From Blastomyces gilchristii SLH14081 (taxonomy: Eukaryota; Ascomycota; Eurotiomycetes; Onygenales; Ajellomycetaceae), in assembly GCF_000003855.2 (NCBI RefSeq), contig NW_003101673.1, positions 1,881,695 through 1,945,694 of the forward strand: DNA of 64,000 nt, read 5' to 3'. The notes under the pieces are model-generated. The model worked only from the letters and a program-made list of their open reading frames with translations. It made no database searches and was not told where the DNA came from. Every line of letters starts with the position of its first letter. Within the stretch, counting starts at the first letter, position 1. Of this stretch, positions 46,937 through 60,049 are shown one piece after another. Both the position numbers and the translations under genes were made by a program.

Positions 46937-49156
46937 CTCGAGGGTATAAGCTTATCGAGATGCCAAAAGGATATATCGGCCAAATAAAGCTGGACGCAAA
47001 TTGGTAATACCGAATAACGTGAAAAATGCACACTGAGAAGATAGATATCGCATTTGATTCTTATGCCTTTGCGGTAACCGAATCAAGGGAATATATAGAA
47101 CGAAACACCCAGAGAGCCCTCAATATATAACAACCGAACCAGCATCCAGTGTAAACTTTTGATACCAGGCAGTGTGCCTTTCGTCAGGGTTAGAAAAGCC
47201 ACTCCCAAGCCCTCTTCCCTTCCCGATTGTAAATAGCGTCAGTGCACTTGGGGGTGGCAAGCCTTGACAAATATACTATAGTTATCGGCGATGAGGTTAG
47301 CCCGACTTGTATCCTATTCCAGTAACCGTTGACCCGGGTACACTCCCCGCTGCATCAGCAAATTTCAGCACGGGACGATTGAAGTCGGGGAAAGCCATAT
47401 GCACTTTATAAGTCCACTACCTGTGGGCTAGCAGAAGCCCTGAGCAATTGGGATCAGCGCATGTAACATGCATTAGGGACCGTCACATATTTCCACGATA
47501 GCCTCGCTGTCAAACCGGTGGCTGGAATGAAGAGACATTGAAATGATACTCAGAGCATTCTTGAGCAATTGTATTCGCTCTCAATTCCCTCATATAAGTG
47601 AAACTTGGTAGCAGAAGAACGGTAGCAGCATGTAGTCAAGGAGTTGTGCAAGCATGTCAGTAACATGGAGCCCATTGTCCGTTTCCCATAACCTAGATGG
47701 GGATTCACTGCAATTCTGGGTGGAGATGCTGGACCGACATCCATGATTGATTGGCTGCAACTCTCAATTGTTGTGAAATGTCGAATGGCAGAGTTGGAGG
47801 AGTCGCGGGGATTTGGTGATAATCCCCAGCGTTGGCAGCAGACCAAACCGGAGTTTCGGAGTCGCTGTCAACAAATTTTCATGATAAAAAAAGAACTTTT
47901 AGCACTCCCGGAAGTTCGCCCACAGGTCAAGCCACCGTAGGGCTGAGAACGAGATCCAGATCCATTAAACTGGCTTCGGTTCTTACGAGCCAGCTATAAT
48001 GAAAACGTAGCTATTTTACAGCCCATTGCGCCACCGGAAATTGCTTATCGATGCTTACATGATTTATTAAAATGCATGGCTGCCACAGCAGCATTTGCCA
48101 CATTTTCTAGTCCAAACTAGGTTTCGTCAACAGCTATCTCCTGTATCTTAAATCGAAGTCTACCTACCTCTGAGCGTCAAAAGAGGATGTTTCCGCCTTG
48201 ACAGCTTTTATCTCCCGATAGCAGGACGATCGGTATCTCCTGTGCACCGTTCTCCCAAGTTGAAAAATGCAGGCCGAAATTCCGAAACATGTCTCATTGC
48301 GCCAATAAGTCGGCTCTCATGTCTTCTAGTCCAGCCGGTAGCAACCATAGACAAGCGATTTTTGTTCCATTCTCCAATGCGTTTTTGTCCCGCGTCAAAT
48401 TAACAACAGGTTATTCACGTAGTACCTCAAACTCCTAAATTCCGCAGTGAAGTATAACTATTCTAACAGTGACACATGTTATTTCAGACTCTGGCATTCA
48501 CAACTCTGCAAGTTGATGATTTTTCAGACTAATACTGCAGCAGAAGCAGCTTGTCTGACATCTTTTCAATATCACATTCTAAGATTTCAACAAGCAACCT
48601 ACCGTATAGCTGAAGATTCCCTTCTGGTCATGAATTTTCCTATAACCATCTGGTTCATTCCCTCTTTTACACAGTGGGAGTCGCATTTTCCCTCTTTGGG
48701 TTCGGAGATCTTATCAGATAAGACCTCCGCTCACTAAGCATTTTAGCGCATCCGGAAAACCTCACACCCCGATGACGAGTCTCCGAACCTCCGAGAACCT
48801 ACCTCTGCCATCTATCGCAAGTTGGTTGGTTCCATGCGCCATTGAAGGTATTATCCGCGCTTGTGAAGCTGTAATCGATCAATCGCTTTGGATAAGGCCA
48901 TGGCCATGTAAATGAGACTGCAAATCGGAGTGCCTCCAGGCCCAGATTGACCCTCGGGAACCAACCCCCCCCACACGAACCCTCCGGATATCTGAGCGCG
49001 CTGTGGAAGAATACTGGAACGTTGATTTCAACTCTGGCCCTGGTCTGATGATCTAGAGACGAGACTGCCATTGAGAGGAGCCCGAGAGAAAAGAAAGAAT
49101 TCCCTACAGCCTGGTCAACTCTTTGGCATCTCCGCGTCGCTGAGCGCTATCACGCC
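46937..49156. other. Intergenic, no gene recognised
   Basis: 2.2 kb upstream of the MFS gene, without a supported frame, repeat or RNA gene. Confidence 0.45.
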
Positions 49157-51006
49157 ATGCCATCCACTCCGAAGCCACCGGACCGCCGGCGCTCGTCAGC
49201 ACAGATATACCATACATTCTCTACTCCTCCGCCCAAATCCCGAGGGCGGCCACTGTCTAGCGAGTCGAATTTATCTAGTCCCAATGGTGAAGCAGAGCTT
49301 CTCATCCCCGAATCCCCGCTCCCTACCAGACAAATGACAATTCTCGCGGTTATTGCCCTCTGCGAGCAGACCGCATTCAACTCCATAAGCCCCTACCTTC
49401 CGCACATGGCAGCTTCATTTCCGAATGTAAGCCATGGCCAAGTAGGGATGTATGTGGGTATAATCGCATCTGCGTTTGCACTTGCGCAGTTTGTGACAAA
49501 CTTCTTCTGGGGCTGGGCATCAGATCGCATTGGCCGAAAACCGGTAATTTTATTGGGGACAATTCTTAGTGCTGGTTGTTTCCTAGCCTTTGGGTTCTGC
49601 AGGACGCTATGGCAAGCCATTGTCGTTCAGGCCTTGATGGGACTCGTCAATGGGAACCAAGGTGTCGTTGCAACCTGCCTAGGCGAAATTACAGACCGGA
49701 CGAACCAGTCTCGTGCGTTTACATACCTCCCAGTGATTTATGGACTTGGAGGAATCACTGGACCGATAATTGGTGGCCTCCTCGTTTCAAAGGCCAGCCA
49801 AGTGAACAAAAATTTTCCTTATCTCACTCCCAACATGGTCTCCGCCGCTATCTTAACGGCAGACTTCGTCTTAGCATATATATTCCTGGAGGAAAGTCTT
49901 GAAAATTCTACTACACTTCCTAAACTTGAGAAGAAGGTCCGCGAGTTGTTCACGTGGCTCTGGCAATTCACAAGCTCGTCAAGACCAACATACCTGCGGT
50001 CATCCCGCCCGCGTCACCACAGCCGCAGCGCAACACGGCAGAGCTATTCGTCGGTATCAGATGAAGAAACTGATGCCGATATTTATTCGTCCTCCGCGAG
50101 TCCGACCACCCCGCTATTCCGTTCACCAAATCTTTCAAATGGGCTCGAACGGGATGAAGTTTTCAATAGAGATACTATCCTCTTACTTATTACATACTTG
50201 ATATTTGCATTGACGAATGTGGCGTTCAACTCTCTTTACCCCATCTTTGCTCAAGCGCCACCACCAACGGGTCGCCAACTCAAGCCAAGCGAGATCGGAC
50301 TCTCGCTCGCGTTTGCGGGTATCGTCACGATTGTGTTCCAGATTTGCATATTTGGGAGACTTCGGGGTAAAATGGGCAATAAATGGTCATATCGAGCCAG
50401 TCTGTTAGGATTTGTTATTTCATTTGTCCTGATGCCATTTGTCGGGTATAAAGATGGTGCTGTTGTAGATGGGAAAGTATCTAAGAGCTCCATCCTCCTC
50501 GCTATTGAGCTATGCACAGTTCTACTTGTGAAGACTGTAGCCACCGTCGGCGGCTTAACAAGCGCTCTTCTACTGGTAAGTCATTACAACCTTCTGGCCG
50601 TTTTCATTTTTTCCTCTTGATCAAATACAACCCATTACTATTTCCCATCTTTCTCAGAGACGCCAAGATGTTTCGTACGCGATGGAATACTAATAATACA
50701 CCCCGGATGCTGTAGATCACCAACTCTGTCCCAAACAACCAAGTATTAGGCTCTCTAAATGGGCTTGCTCAGACCCTATCCGCTGCAGGGCGGACTGTAG
50801 GACCGTTTCTATCCGGAAGCCTCTTCACCCTCGCAACCCGAATCAAACCCAAAGGCGAAGCGATGGCCTTTGGTGTTTTCGGCGGTGTAGCGTTCATCGG
50901 ATTCCTGCTAAGTTTCGGCATTAGAGGTACCAAGCTTGAAGCCCATGGATTTTTCGACAATGACAGCGACGACCACTATAAATCCGATGATGACGAAAGC
51001 CCATGA
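49157..51006 (+). CDS. MFS transporter (YCR023C / ZIFL1-like group)
   Basis: Two exons, 49157-50575 and 50716-51006, giving 569 residues. Twelve hydrophobic segments in two sets of six are separated by a Ser/Arg-rich cytosolic loop (about residues 270-330). The MFS motif A is clear: WGWASDRIGRKPV between TM2 and TM3. The N-terminal tail is Pro/Ser-rich. The arrangement resembles the yeast YCR023C group and plant ZIFL carriers, some of which move organic acids or metals; the substrate here is unknown. The 140-nt intron is one of the longer ones in the window. Confidence 0.87.
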
Positions 51007-52366
51007 CGATATTTCGTCTTTATTTTATTTTTATGCTTTTTTCGGGCTTTATATACAAAAGACCTAAACAGAACTCCAGCGGGTTTTGGCGCGCAGAACC
51101 TCTCGGATACACGTACTACGTGGCCAAGGACTACTATTTACTTTCGTTTTTCCTCTACCTATAACCGAAGTGTTTGCTTTTCCCGTCGAGTGTGTATATT
51201 CGTATTCCTTGATATACGCCAGGACGACCTCCTGGGAGCACCCCGATATCCTATCGTTCCGCTTCAGTTGGGCCCTCCCCCTTGCGACTCGTTCTAATGG
51301 CCTTATGGTACGGCCACTTTCGCTCATGCCTTTGTTATGCTCTGTAATTTAACATATGTTGCGGATTTTCTTGTTCCCTAGGTTCTTAAGAACAGCTGGA
51401 AATATAGCTTGGAGGGCAAAAGAACAACAGAATATATATATAATAGATTCAGAGCAAGCCCTCCTGCGCGTTTGCCAATGTCTTGAGACTTTGAGTATTC
51501 ATTTCCTTGCCTTTACTTTCTCATTTCTCATTTGTTTTCCTGTTGTGGATAAATTTTCCCATCCGGATAATTAGACTAGGAAAGATGTCTCCCAGGATGC
51601 CGTAAGGAAGATCGCCCCTAAATTTCCTGTGCTGATTCTTCATCACCTTGTTGACTTGTTGGTATAATTATTAGAGAGCAATTTTATCCTTTTCGAAGGG
51701 CGAACTTCACACAAATATTTATGTCGATTGCATGAATACTCATTCCACGCAGGCGGGCCCTTGGATCTTGATCGTCTGCTGTTTTGCAACTTACTGGTTT
51801 TAAGCCGTGCAGGCACATGAACTTGGTTAGATCCCGAAAAAGGGCGGGCATCTTAAACCCGCCTCAATACTCCGTACGGGTTGCTGAAGTCCAACGCCCA
51901 GAAAGCGAATGATCTACAGACTCGATTATGCTAAATTCTTGGATATTCTCCCCGACGCCCAATCAACGAGCTGGAACTCAAGCCTCGTTGGCTAGTCTCG
52001 CCAGTTAAATACCACAGACATCCGCGATCCAGCGGCTTAGATGAGCTCAAATTGGCGTGATGTTCTTTTTTCCCTCTAGGGAAGTCCGCGTTGCGGGACA
52101 TGCAACCTCTCACACTTCGGATACATGCAGAAACAGAGGATGAGAGGGCTTGGGGGCTTGATTTTTTCTCCTCTTCATTCCCAGGACAACTCACGGGTGT
52201 AGTAACTTACGTTGTTGTCCCTTTTCCTGTTCTAGACCTGGACGCGAAGAGTGTCACAGGCGCAGTATTCGTTCAACACGACCTGTGGTTTCTGTTGCAA
52301 GATAAATCTACTACCTACGAAATGATGCCTAGAAGCTCCTTGAAACCACGCCTCTTCTCAGCAAAT
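51007..52366. other. Intergenic between two MFS genes
   Basis: No gene seen. A TACTCCGTACGG site lies at 51868-51880. Confidence 0.5.
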
Positions 52367-54319
52367 ATGGCAGCTACTGAAGATAGATCTAACATATCGC
52401 CGGAGTGGAAGACTGCTCCTCAAACTTAGAGCCAGGAAGTTCGGGGAATTATGGTGATATTGGTTTCGATCGTCAACTCGCCGAGGATGTTATTCGCAAA
52501 ATAGACCGGCGAATCCTCCCGCTGCTGTTCGTGACGTACAATTTCAACTTTATGGACAAAACCATTTTGTCTAGTGCATCAGTGTTTGGGTTGCGGGAAG
52601 ACACTGTGAGCATCCCCGCCACATCCGTGGCATGGCTGTGCAAAAGCTGGTTTTCACTCCTTTAACGGACAGCGTTAACATCTTGTCGGGTCCCAATACA
52701 GCTGGGTCTCCAGCGTCTTCTACTTCGGATATCTATTATGGGCCTTTCCCACGTCCATCCTAATTCAAAAGCTGCCCGTGGGCAAGTATGTATCTGTGAA
52801 TGCGTTTTTCTGGGGCGCCATTGTCGGCTTAACCGCTGCATGCACAAACTTCGGCGGACTAATCACCGTCCGGTTCCTACTGGGAGTCGTAGAGGCAACA
52901 ATCTCCCCGGCATTCGTCTACATTACTGCAATGTGGTGGACGCGTGAGGAGATCCCTGGGCGATGTGGAGTATGGTTTTTAGGCAACTCTCTCGGCGGGA
53001 TGCTATCGAATTTTCTGGCTTATGGCATCGGGCATATTAAGGAGCCACTTGCGCCGTGGCACTGGTTATTCATTGTACGTTCCAATGTCGGGCATATCGA
53101 ACTATGTACCAGGTTGTGCGAGTTAACCGCTGACCCTACAATAATGGCGTTAATCTCAGGTCCTAGGAGTGGGCACCTTTCTTTGGGGGTTTGTTTTGTT
53201 GCTCCTCCTCCCGGACACAATTGCATCCTGTAGTTTTCTGAATCAAAGAGAAAAAGTCCATGCGGAGGAGCGAGTGGCTTTCGCTGGCACGGGGAAGACC
53301 CGACACGAGTGGAAGTTGGATCAAGTGATTGAATGCCTCATGGACCCCAAAACTTACCTATTTCTTAGTATTTCGATCTTGACTCAGGTATGGTATGTGG
53401 TCCACAAAATTACATGATGGCCCTTCTCAATGGAATAATCAGACATATCTATTAGTCGTGGGCGTCACAGATACCCAATGGTGGAACTCAGAACTTCGGC
53501 AATCTCGTCCTTTTCACCCCCCTAGAAACCACTCTAATTATCACGCCAGCATCTATTATATCCATTTCTACAGTTCTAATAACGTAAGCCTAGCCATCTT
53601 CCCTTATTTCTATCCTCTCTTCCGAACCTACTCTCCCCTGTAGTTAGTTGTCTAATACTTCCCGAAAAACAGTGGCTGGCTCTCCGGGAAATACCATAAT
53701 GTGGCAACGTATCTCATCTGTGGAATCGTTGCGTTTCCTGTTGCCGGGAGCGCGATTATATACTCAAGCGTCAGCAAAGGCGTCAAGTTATTTGGATACT
53801 ATCTCATGTCACCAGGGCCCGCGGCACTGCCCCTTGCCATGTCTCTTTTAGCAGTCAACTATAAGGGCTCAACCAAGATGATGACCATGACGTCTATTTT
53901 ATTCATAGCTTATTGTGCGGGAAATATGTAAGTTTGCCTCCCCAAGAGAAAGACAAAAGGAAACACGACTAGGCATCCGTTCCCGACTTTGGTCGATATC
54001 CCTTTCTCCTCTATTTTCCACTAACCAAATACCCCCCTCCAGCGCCGGTCCCCAATTCTTCATATCAAGAGAGGCTCCCCATTACCCAACAGCATTCCGT
54101 GCTATCCTCATTTGCTACTCAATGGTTGTGGTAATCTCACTTATCCTCAGGTTTTATCTGAAATGGATGAATACGACGCGTGATGAAAAAGAGCGTATGT
54201 CTGTGGTGGTGGAAACTGAGAGTCGCACGCAAGGTAAAATACACTCAACTTCATATGAGGAGGAAGGGGAGGAGGAGGTTACGGATCTCTATGCGCGAGG
54301 TTTTAGGTATAGAATATAA
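52367..54319 (+). pseudogene. MFS transporter, allantoate-permease (Dal5)-like, with apparent lesions
   Basis: The downstream coding blocks are intact: 52679-53074, 53160-53387, 53471-53583, 53673-53927 and 54043-54319, all in frame with GT..AG introns between them. Typical family blocks are KIDRRILPLLFVTYNFNFMD, WWTREEIPGRCGVWFLGNSL, IPNGGTQNFGNLVL, NYKGSTKMMTMTS, AGPQFF and FRYRI at the end. Two problems stand upstream. The ATG at 52367 reads MAATEDRSNISPE and then runs to a stop; one added base near 52405 restores the frame into the NLEPGSSGNYG segment. The first intron (52606-52678) ends in AA instead of AG before the HLVGSQYSWVSS block. An alternative splice (donor about 52638 to acceptor 52725) would keep the frame but drop conserved residues. 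So the gene is probably decaying, or the sequence has errors. Confidence 0.7.
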
Positions 54320-55401
54320 AGAATTGATTTTGGACGGGTCTTTGGTGGAAGTGCGTATTTCATATTTCCGTTCAATGTCATGACTATTCTTTGGATCTTA
54401 ATGATGGGTCGATGGCTGGATAAACCACGCAAGCTCGAAGACTCCTTTCCTTTGCTTATATATAACATTTATATCGCAAACTATTCCCGGGAAAATATAT
54501 GTCGATTTTTTAACATCCCGGCTTCCATTCACAACGCCGGTACTTAATAACTATATCCCTGGAAACAGCATGAAACGCTCAAAGAATAGCTCCCAGGTGT
54601 ATCCATACCCTTAATTATGTATATAAGTTAGGGTCCGAAAATCAAAATCACATAAACAATGAAAGCCCACCAAGTATGATCATATTAGTCTCGGTCGTAC
54701 ACATATTTTAATTACATAGGAAACGAATCACACCGGCTCGTTGATTAATTAGATATCTAAATCAAATCTAACTACATGATATTTTAACCTCATTCCTGAA
54801 GTATATGCTTTCTTTAGAACAGGAGAAGGTACTCATTAGGGGCCCACAGTTCACAGACGCTGCAACAAAATCTAAAAGTTACCGCCACAAATCCATGCTC
54901 ATCAACTAGAATCCCTCCAGTTTAGGCAACAAGTGTACAGGGCAAGACAAGTAAAAAAGAGATAACAAAAAGCCCAATCCCGATATTTAGGAGTCACCAA
55001 GCTCTATGAAGGATGATGCGGGAAGAGCGAAGACCAGAAACAAAAAATAAAATAAAGAAAGCAGGGCCACCATACATTGTAGATCAATAGGGCGCCAGAT
55101 ATCAAGCCAAAAGTGCGCCTTCCAGCCACTAACTCCTTTCCGCCGTCCATTCCATTATCATTGACAACCCCATATTTCATTCACCTTGATATGTTTCCTG
55201 ACAAACGCCTATCCGGTTCATTGATGCCTTCAAGCAGCTAACATACGCCATAAAATTCCACCAAATGAAACAATAAACCAGCATGAAACGATAACAACAA
55301 CCATTGATCGGAGGGGAATAAAAGAAAACGTCGTAAGATACCTCATTTAATCGGGAACATGTTTGAAGTTCATAGACACCCAAAAGAAAATACTTACCCC
55401 T
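54320..55401. other. Intergenic between converging genes
   Basis: AT-rich 3' flanks with no coding frame supported. Confidence 0.5.
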
Positions 55402-57420
55402 TCAGCCGTCGACGGGATTCTGGCGGCTGAAAAACGCCACGAAGCGCGCGTATATATGCTTCTTAACCTCCCGCTCCCGAATCGAAGCTTGGTGATCAAC
55501 ATACTTGGGCCATGTGTTACGAAGAATCAGCACCTTGACAGAACCCGCTGCAGCGTCATACACATGCTCGTTAAATGTATCCGGGATGACTGTACCGGGA
55601 GGAAGACGGGGGACCATGTTGACAATGTTCTGGTGGCCGCGATACAAGATATCTTCGTACTCCTGAGCTGGGGTGCGCTTCCGCAAGCTTATATCAGAGT
55701 CCGGTTCCGGTGCTTGGTGGATGGGAAAGATGTCTGCGGTTGCTTCGATGTCGGTTGGGGTTGCAGGGACGCCGAGTTGGCCGGGTCTGCGTTTCGGGAG
55801 TCTCATGAGCGTCATCGCGGCAGGCATGAAGACTGTTTTCAGGTCACGGTAGATTTCTGACTCGATGTTGATAGGGAACTGCGCTCCGAACAGGTGGACG
55901 TACGTTACGTAGATTTCGAGAGCGACGTTGTAAAGATGACGGCGGTAGCTTTCTATCTCCTCTGCGTTCGCCTTTTGGAACTTCAGATTTGCTGGGGACT
56001 GGGCCCAGGCTGCTTTCCAGTCTCGAACGTGGTTGAGGAACATGATATTTTCACCAGAGAAGTCGTGCGTGGCGGCGAAGTGGAGGAAGGAAGGCGAATC
56101 GCCCTTTAGAACTTTCTCGAGTGCTACGATGCTATAGTCGCGATTGTTGTTCTTGGAAGGGAAGCTGGATCTTCGGAACTCTTCGATGGCGCCCATTGCA
56201 TGAACAGTGCGGGATCGTAATTTCTGTGAAAACACGACCTCGTAGAAAGGAAAGAACAGCGTCGCGATTTCCATCATCATGATTCCAGGGAGGAACCTAT
56301 ATATGTTTGCCAGGAGCGTGTTAAGGAGTGAAGAGAAGATACCGGTTGGTTGAGAAGGGGAGAAAGGGGGGGAAAGGGGTGAAATGAAATTTGCGGTCAC
56401 ATACCATAAAGGCGGCGCCCAATATATGTTCATTTTACTGTATTCGAGGTTTGGTGAATATAGAGACCCAAGCCACATCGGCAGAGCAATTAAACTGGTA
56501 GATCGGAATGAGCAATATGGTTCCAAAATTCTAGGGAAAGGCACCAACTTACCCGGCAACGATGCAAAGGGTCGTTTGTAAACGCCAGCAGTGGACATCT
56601 CTAATATTTCTAATCTTGAACAAGACATAGGGTGCAAATATCCACGACCAAAAAAACTGCCAGATAACAGTTGGAAGCCTTTTTTCGATAAAAGTTAGGT
56701 AAATAACACAACCAACACAGTGAAGCGTATCAAGAAACAGTACTTACCACTCGGCACCTTGCCTGCACCGTAGACGATTCTCAAACGCAGACCATAAGCC
56801 ATATGAATGAAACTTTCTTGACCCGAAATAGACAAATAGAGACAAACAAATCTAAGGTGAGTTAGTTCCAAGATCCTCCAGCTAACTCCTTATTCCACAT
56901 CTACCGGAGGTTTCACTGAAATCATTACCTCGATAAACATCCCAATTGCAATCGCAACCATAGTCTTCTTGGCCCACGACAAGTGTGTCCACCAACACTT
57001 AAACTTGTTGAACGGACAGCGGATTTCTCGCGGAGTGGGCTCTTCAAAGGTGCCATCGTCCCTTAGGAAACGCTGTTGCAGAGTTGCCACGCTCAGCAGT
57101 TGGACATTGGTAGCCTGAAACAATGCAATTCCCACTGGAAGTACGCCACTCATGAGCCAAAACTCGAGGCTACAGCTCAGAATCCCCTTGAGTGGGTAGG
57201 CAAGGATGTAGAACCCCCCGTAACCATGCAGAAAGATCACTGAGCAGATTGCCAGGGGCACATTGCGCATGCGGACGGAGGGAATTGACCTATTGCGCCA
57301 CAGCCAGATGAGCCCGAGCATTACCAGGAATGTCCAGACAATGTCGAATATCACGTAGACGATGCCCAGTGCATCGAGGGGCTTTAGTCCATCGCCCCAG
57401 CCTGGTAGGAAGTCATCCAT
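55402..57420 (-). CDS. Seven-transmembrane receptor with RGS domain (GprK-like)
   Basis: Five exons on the minus strand: 57420-56929, 56851-56748, 56678-56553, 56494-56405 and 56296-55402, all GT..AG and in frame, giving 568 residues. The N-terminal half has about seven hydrophobic segments (for example LGIVYVIFDIVWTFLVMLGL and VIWQFFWSWIFAPYVLF). Residues about 324-420 form an RGS domain (LEKVLKGDSPSFLHF, FLNHVRDWKAAW, FPINIESEIYRDLKTVF). RGS domains speed GTP hydrolysis on G-alpha subunits. A receptor fused to its own RGS is the fungal class that includes Aspergillus GprK. The ligand is unknown. I start at 57420 (MDDFLPGWGDG); an upstream in-frame Met at 57684 would add a low-complexity leader. 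Confidence 0.85.
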
Positions 57421-59928
57421 TATAAGTGCTTGGTAGACGGGACTTGAGTTGATTTGACAGAAGCAAGCGAAAGGAGATATCAGAGTCAAAAAGTGAATGA
57501 ATGATAAGCAAAAGCAAGGAGGCGTTGAAGGTAAAGAGGAATAGGAGTCTATAGAGAGGGGGTGGGATGGAGAAAAGAAGGTGTATGTGGGGATCCGCCC
57601 CCGCTGAGAATCTACGCCAATGTGTTGTTTGTTGTGCGTATATGAGAAGAAGAGGGGAATCGGAGAGCAGGAGGAGAGCGACAAAGATGAATATTTTCAA
57701 AGATGCAAACAAAAGCCCTCGAGAACACTGCGGACATTTCCGCTGCTATGGAGATAGAACGAGGCACCCTGTATCACATATAGAAGCTTATACTAGAACC
57801 ACGCTTGACGCCTATAGTATAGATTATCTATACTCTATACTCTATTCTCCTGTTCAGCTTTAAAAGGAAAGTAAATGGCCTTGCTTCTACCCTCTTCTTC
57901 CATTACTGCATTCTTCATATCCACATCTCTGCTTCACGGGGCATGTATGTCCCCGGACGGCTGATCTGTATATACCGGGGGAATCTCAAGTAACCAGGAA
58001 TGGGAATGACCCCATGGAAAAGCAGATAAGGAAAAACAACCCGGAGAAAACGTATATGGAAAACGCAGAGTAGATATAGGAAATCTTCTATATCGCGCAG
58101 GGCCCATGGCGCTCGCAGCTGCATGATGCTGTGGAAAAGATGTACTACTGTACATCCACGGATATTAAGAAAAAGGAAATAATACCTGGGTCAGGCTGAA
58201 TAAATGGAATTCTACATATGTCTAGATCAGGCTGGAGATCTCATATTAGGCTTTCTCCACGCGCTTTGCATCTGGTTCTCGTTGTTTATCGACACAAGGC
58301 GGCATACACTCTTGAGAGCTGAGGTTGGACGTTGGAAATGATACATTTGTTACTATTATTACTGCATGGGGAAGTGTGGCTTGGCACGCAAATATATTGC
58401 GCTACAGCCCATAGGTAGTTAGTTACAGGCATGCCATAAAACACAGGAAAGAATGGATTCTAATCGAGCTTCTATTGGTGATACGGAACGTTCTGAGGAT
58501 CATCCTTATAAGATACCTGATCACTAACCCTTTACAGTGCTTATTATTGGACTTAGTGAAAAGCGCCACATCCGTTTGTAAGGAACAATGAATGTAGAAA
58601 CGTTGCATTGATTCGGATCCAAAGAATATACTAGGTCATTACGTATATAGAGAATCCCTACCATGCTTGTCGTGTGGTACATTTCGCATATCACAAACCA
58701 TGCTACCAGTGTGACACAGGATTGGGGAATGTTGGGCTGAAGCAAACAACCCAAGTCTTGCCTAATCCTTCGCGAGTATACTTTAATGAAAGCACAATCG
58801 CTCTAACTGGCCCAACTGGCGGGGAAAACGACCTACTTCAGAGACATCTTGTAACGAGTTAGCATAATCTGCGGTTTGCCTTGAATGCCTAAAACAAAAT
58901 AGCGGTAGAGGGAGAGTCCTTCAGCGATCTTGGTGTAAAGAGAAATTTCATCGCCTTGAGGCATCAACTACTATCTAGTGCGTAAGGGTGTCATCACTGG
59001 ACTCGGGGAGGGGAAGCAAAAGCAATAATAAGTGCATACACACCTGGTGGATAATATAGCCTAAATGGTGCGATGTGGTATTCTATCCACGGGGTCCAAA
59101 GGGACAGACATTCGTAGGACGAACCATATTTGACCCAAGCCTTGACCACTCCATAGGGAACGAGGCCGAGAAATGACCGCCGGCACGTCCTCCGAACCTG
59201 TTACGAAGCTGCTATGTTGTCTATATAATTTTCTATTGCTAAAACATTAGCTAATCGTTTCAAGAAATGATTTGAAGATCGAAATTGCATCGATAAAAGA
59301 TAGCATTAGAAGGTTCAGAATATGTAAGAAAATGAATATCACAGCCGAAAACTGCATTTGAAACTCCGGCGAGAGTCTCACAGTAAACGGTTCAACCGCA
59401 AATTACCGCATCATTTAAGGCTATAGAGGCTGAAGGGAAAAGGAACAGAGGGTAGGGGAATCCTTGCTTACCAGTTAGTCACGGCGATTGAGCCATCTGC
59501 ATTGTTAATTATCAGAAGCCATTCATCTCATCAGTGTATTGTTGTTCCTATTCATTTCTAGAAACATTTTATCCCGTATGGCACCATCATAACAGCGGCA
59601 CATGCGCTGGATCCAATAACAACAGAGAACAAGGATTTAGTAAGTCTTTTGCTGGCGTTCATAATCCATGTTCTGCAGAAACAAGAAACCGACGAGGAAG
59701 AAAAAAAGTTTCTCGTCTTTTAAACAAAACACCCAGATTCGGCTAAAACGGCGCTAACCCACATTCGGGAGCCCTAGTCGGGGCAATTAAGCGAGGGTTT
59801 TGTGGGCTACGCTAAGAATATCAGCACCGAAATTCGCGATAACCAGGCCGCCCAGCAACATCGACGACATCGACAATTTCGACAATTCACCCACCCAACT
59901 CTACGCCTATCCCCATACCCGGTCGATT
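57421..59928. other. Intergenic, divergent promoters of the receptor and eL14 genes
   Basis: 2.5 kb without a supported coding frame or recognised RNA gene. The right end holds the leader of the ribosomal-protein gene. Confidence 0.5.
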
Positions 59929-60031
59929 GTGAGTTCCCGCCGATCCTGCTACCTTTTTTTCGATTTGGTTTTGTACAGCTGTGTGTTTCCGGGCCCCCCT
60001 CGACTGACCCAGTGCCTGCTCTCCGATCTAG
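59929..60031 (+). other. Probable 5'-UTR intron of the eL14 gene
   Basis: GTGAGT at 59929 and a T-rich stretch ending in ATCTAG at 60031 bracket 103 nt, 18 nt before the start codon. Introns in ribosomal-protein leaders are common in fungi. This is inferred from splice sites only. Confidence 0.45.
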
Positions 60032-60049
60032 GTAGGCCCCTTCAACGCC

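Noticed and set aside
52091..52429. 112-codon frame in the leader of the second MFS gene
   Set aside because: No family similarity before MAATEDRSNISPE. Only that last part plausibly belongs to the transporter.
57421..57684. N-terminal extension of the 7TM-RGS protein to the Met at 57684
   Set aside because: The extra 88 residues are Ser/Phe-rich low complexity. MDDFLPGWGDG directly before TM1 is a better start.
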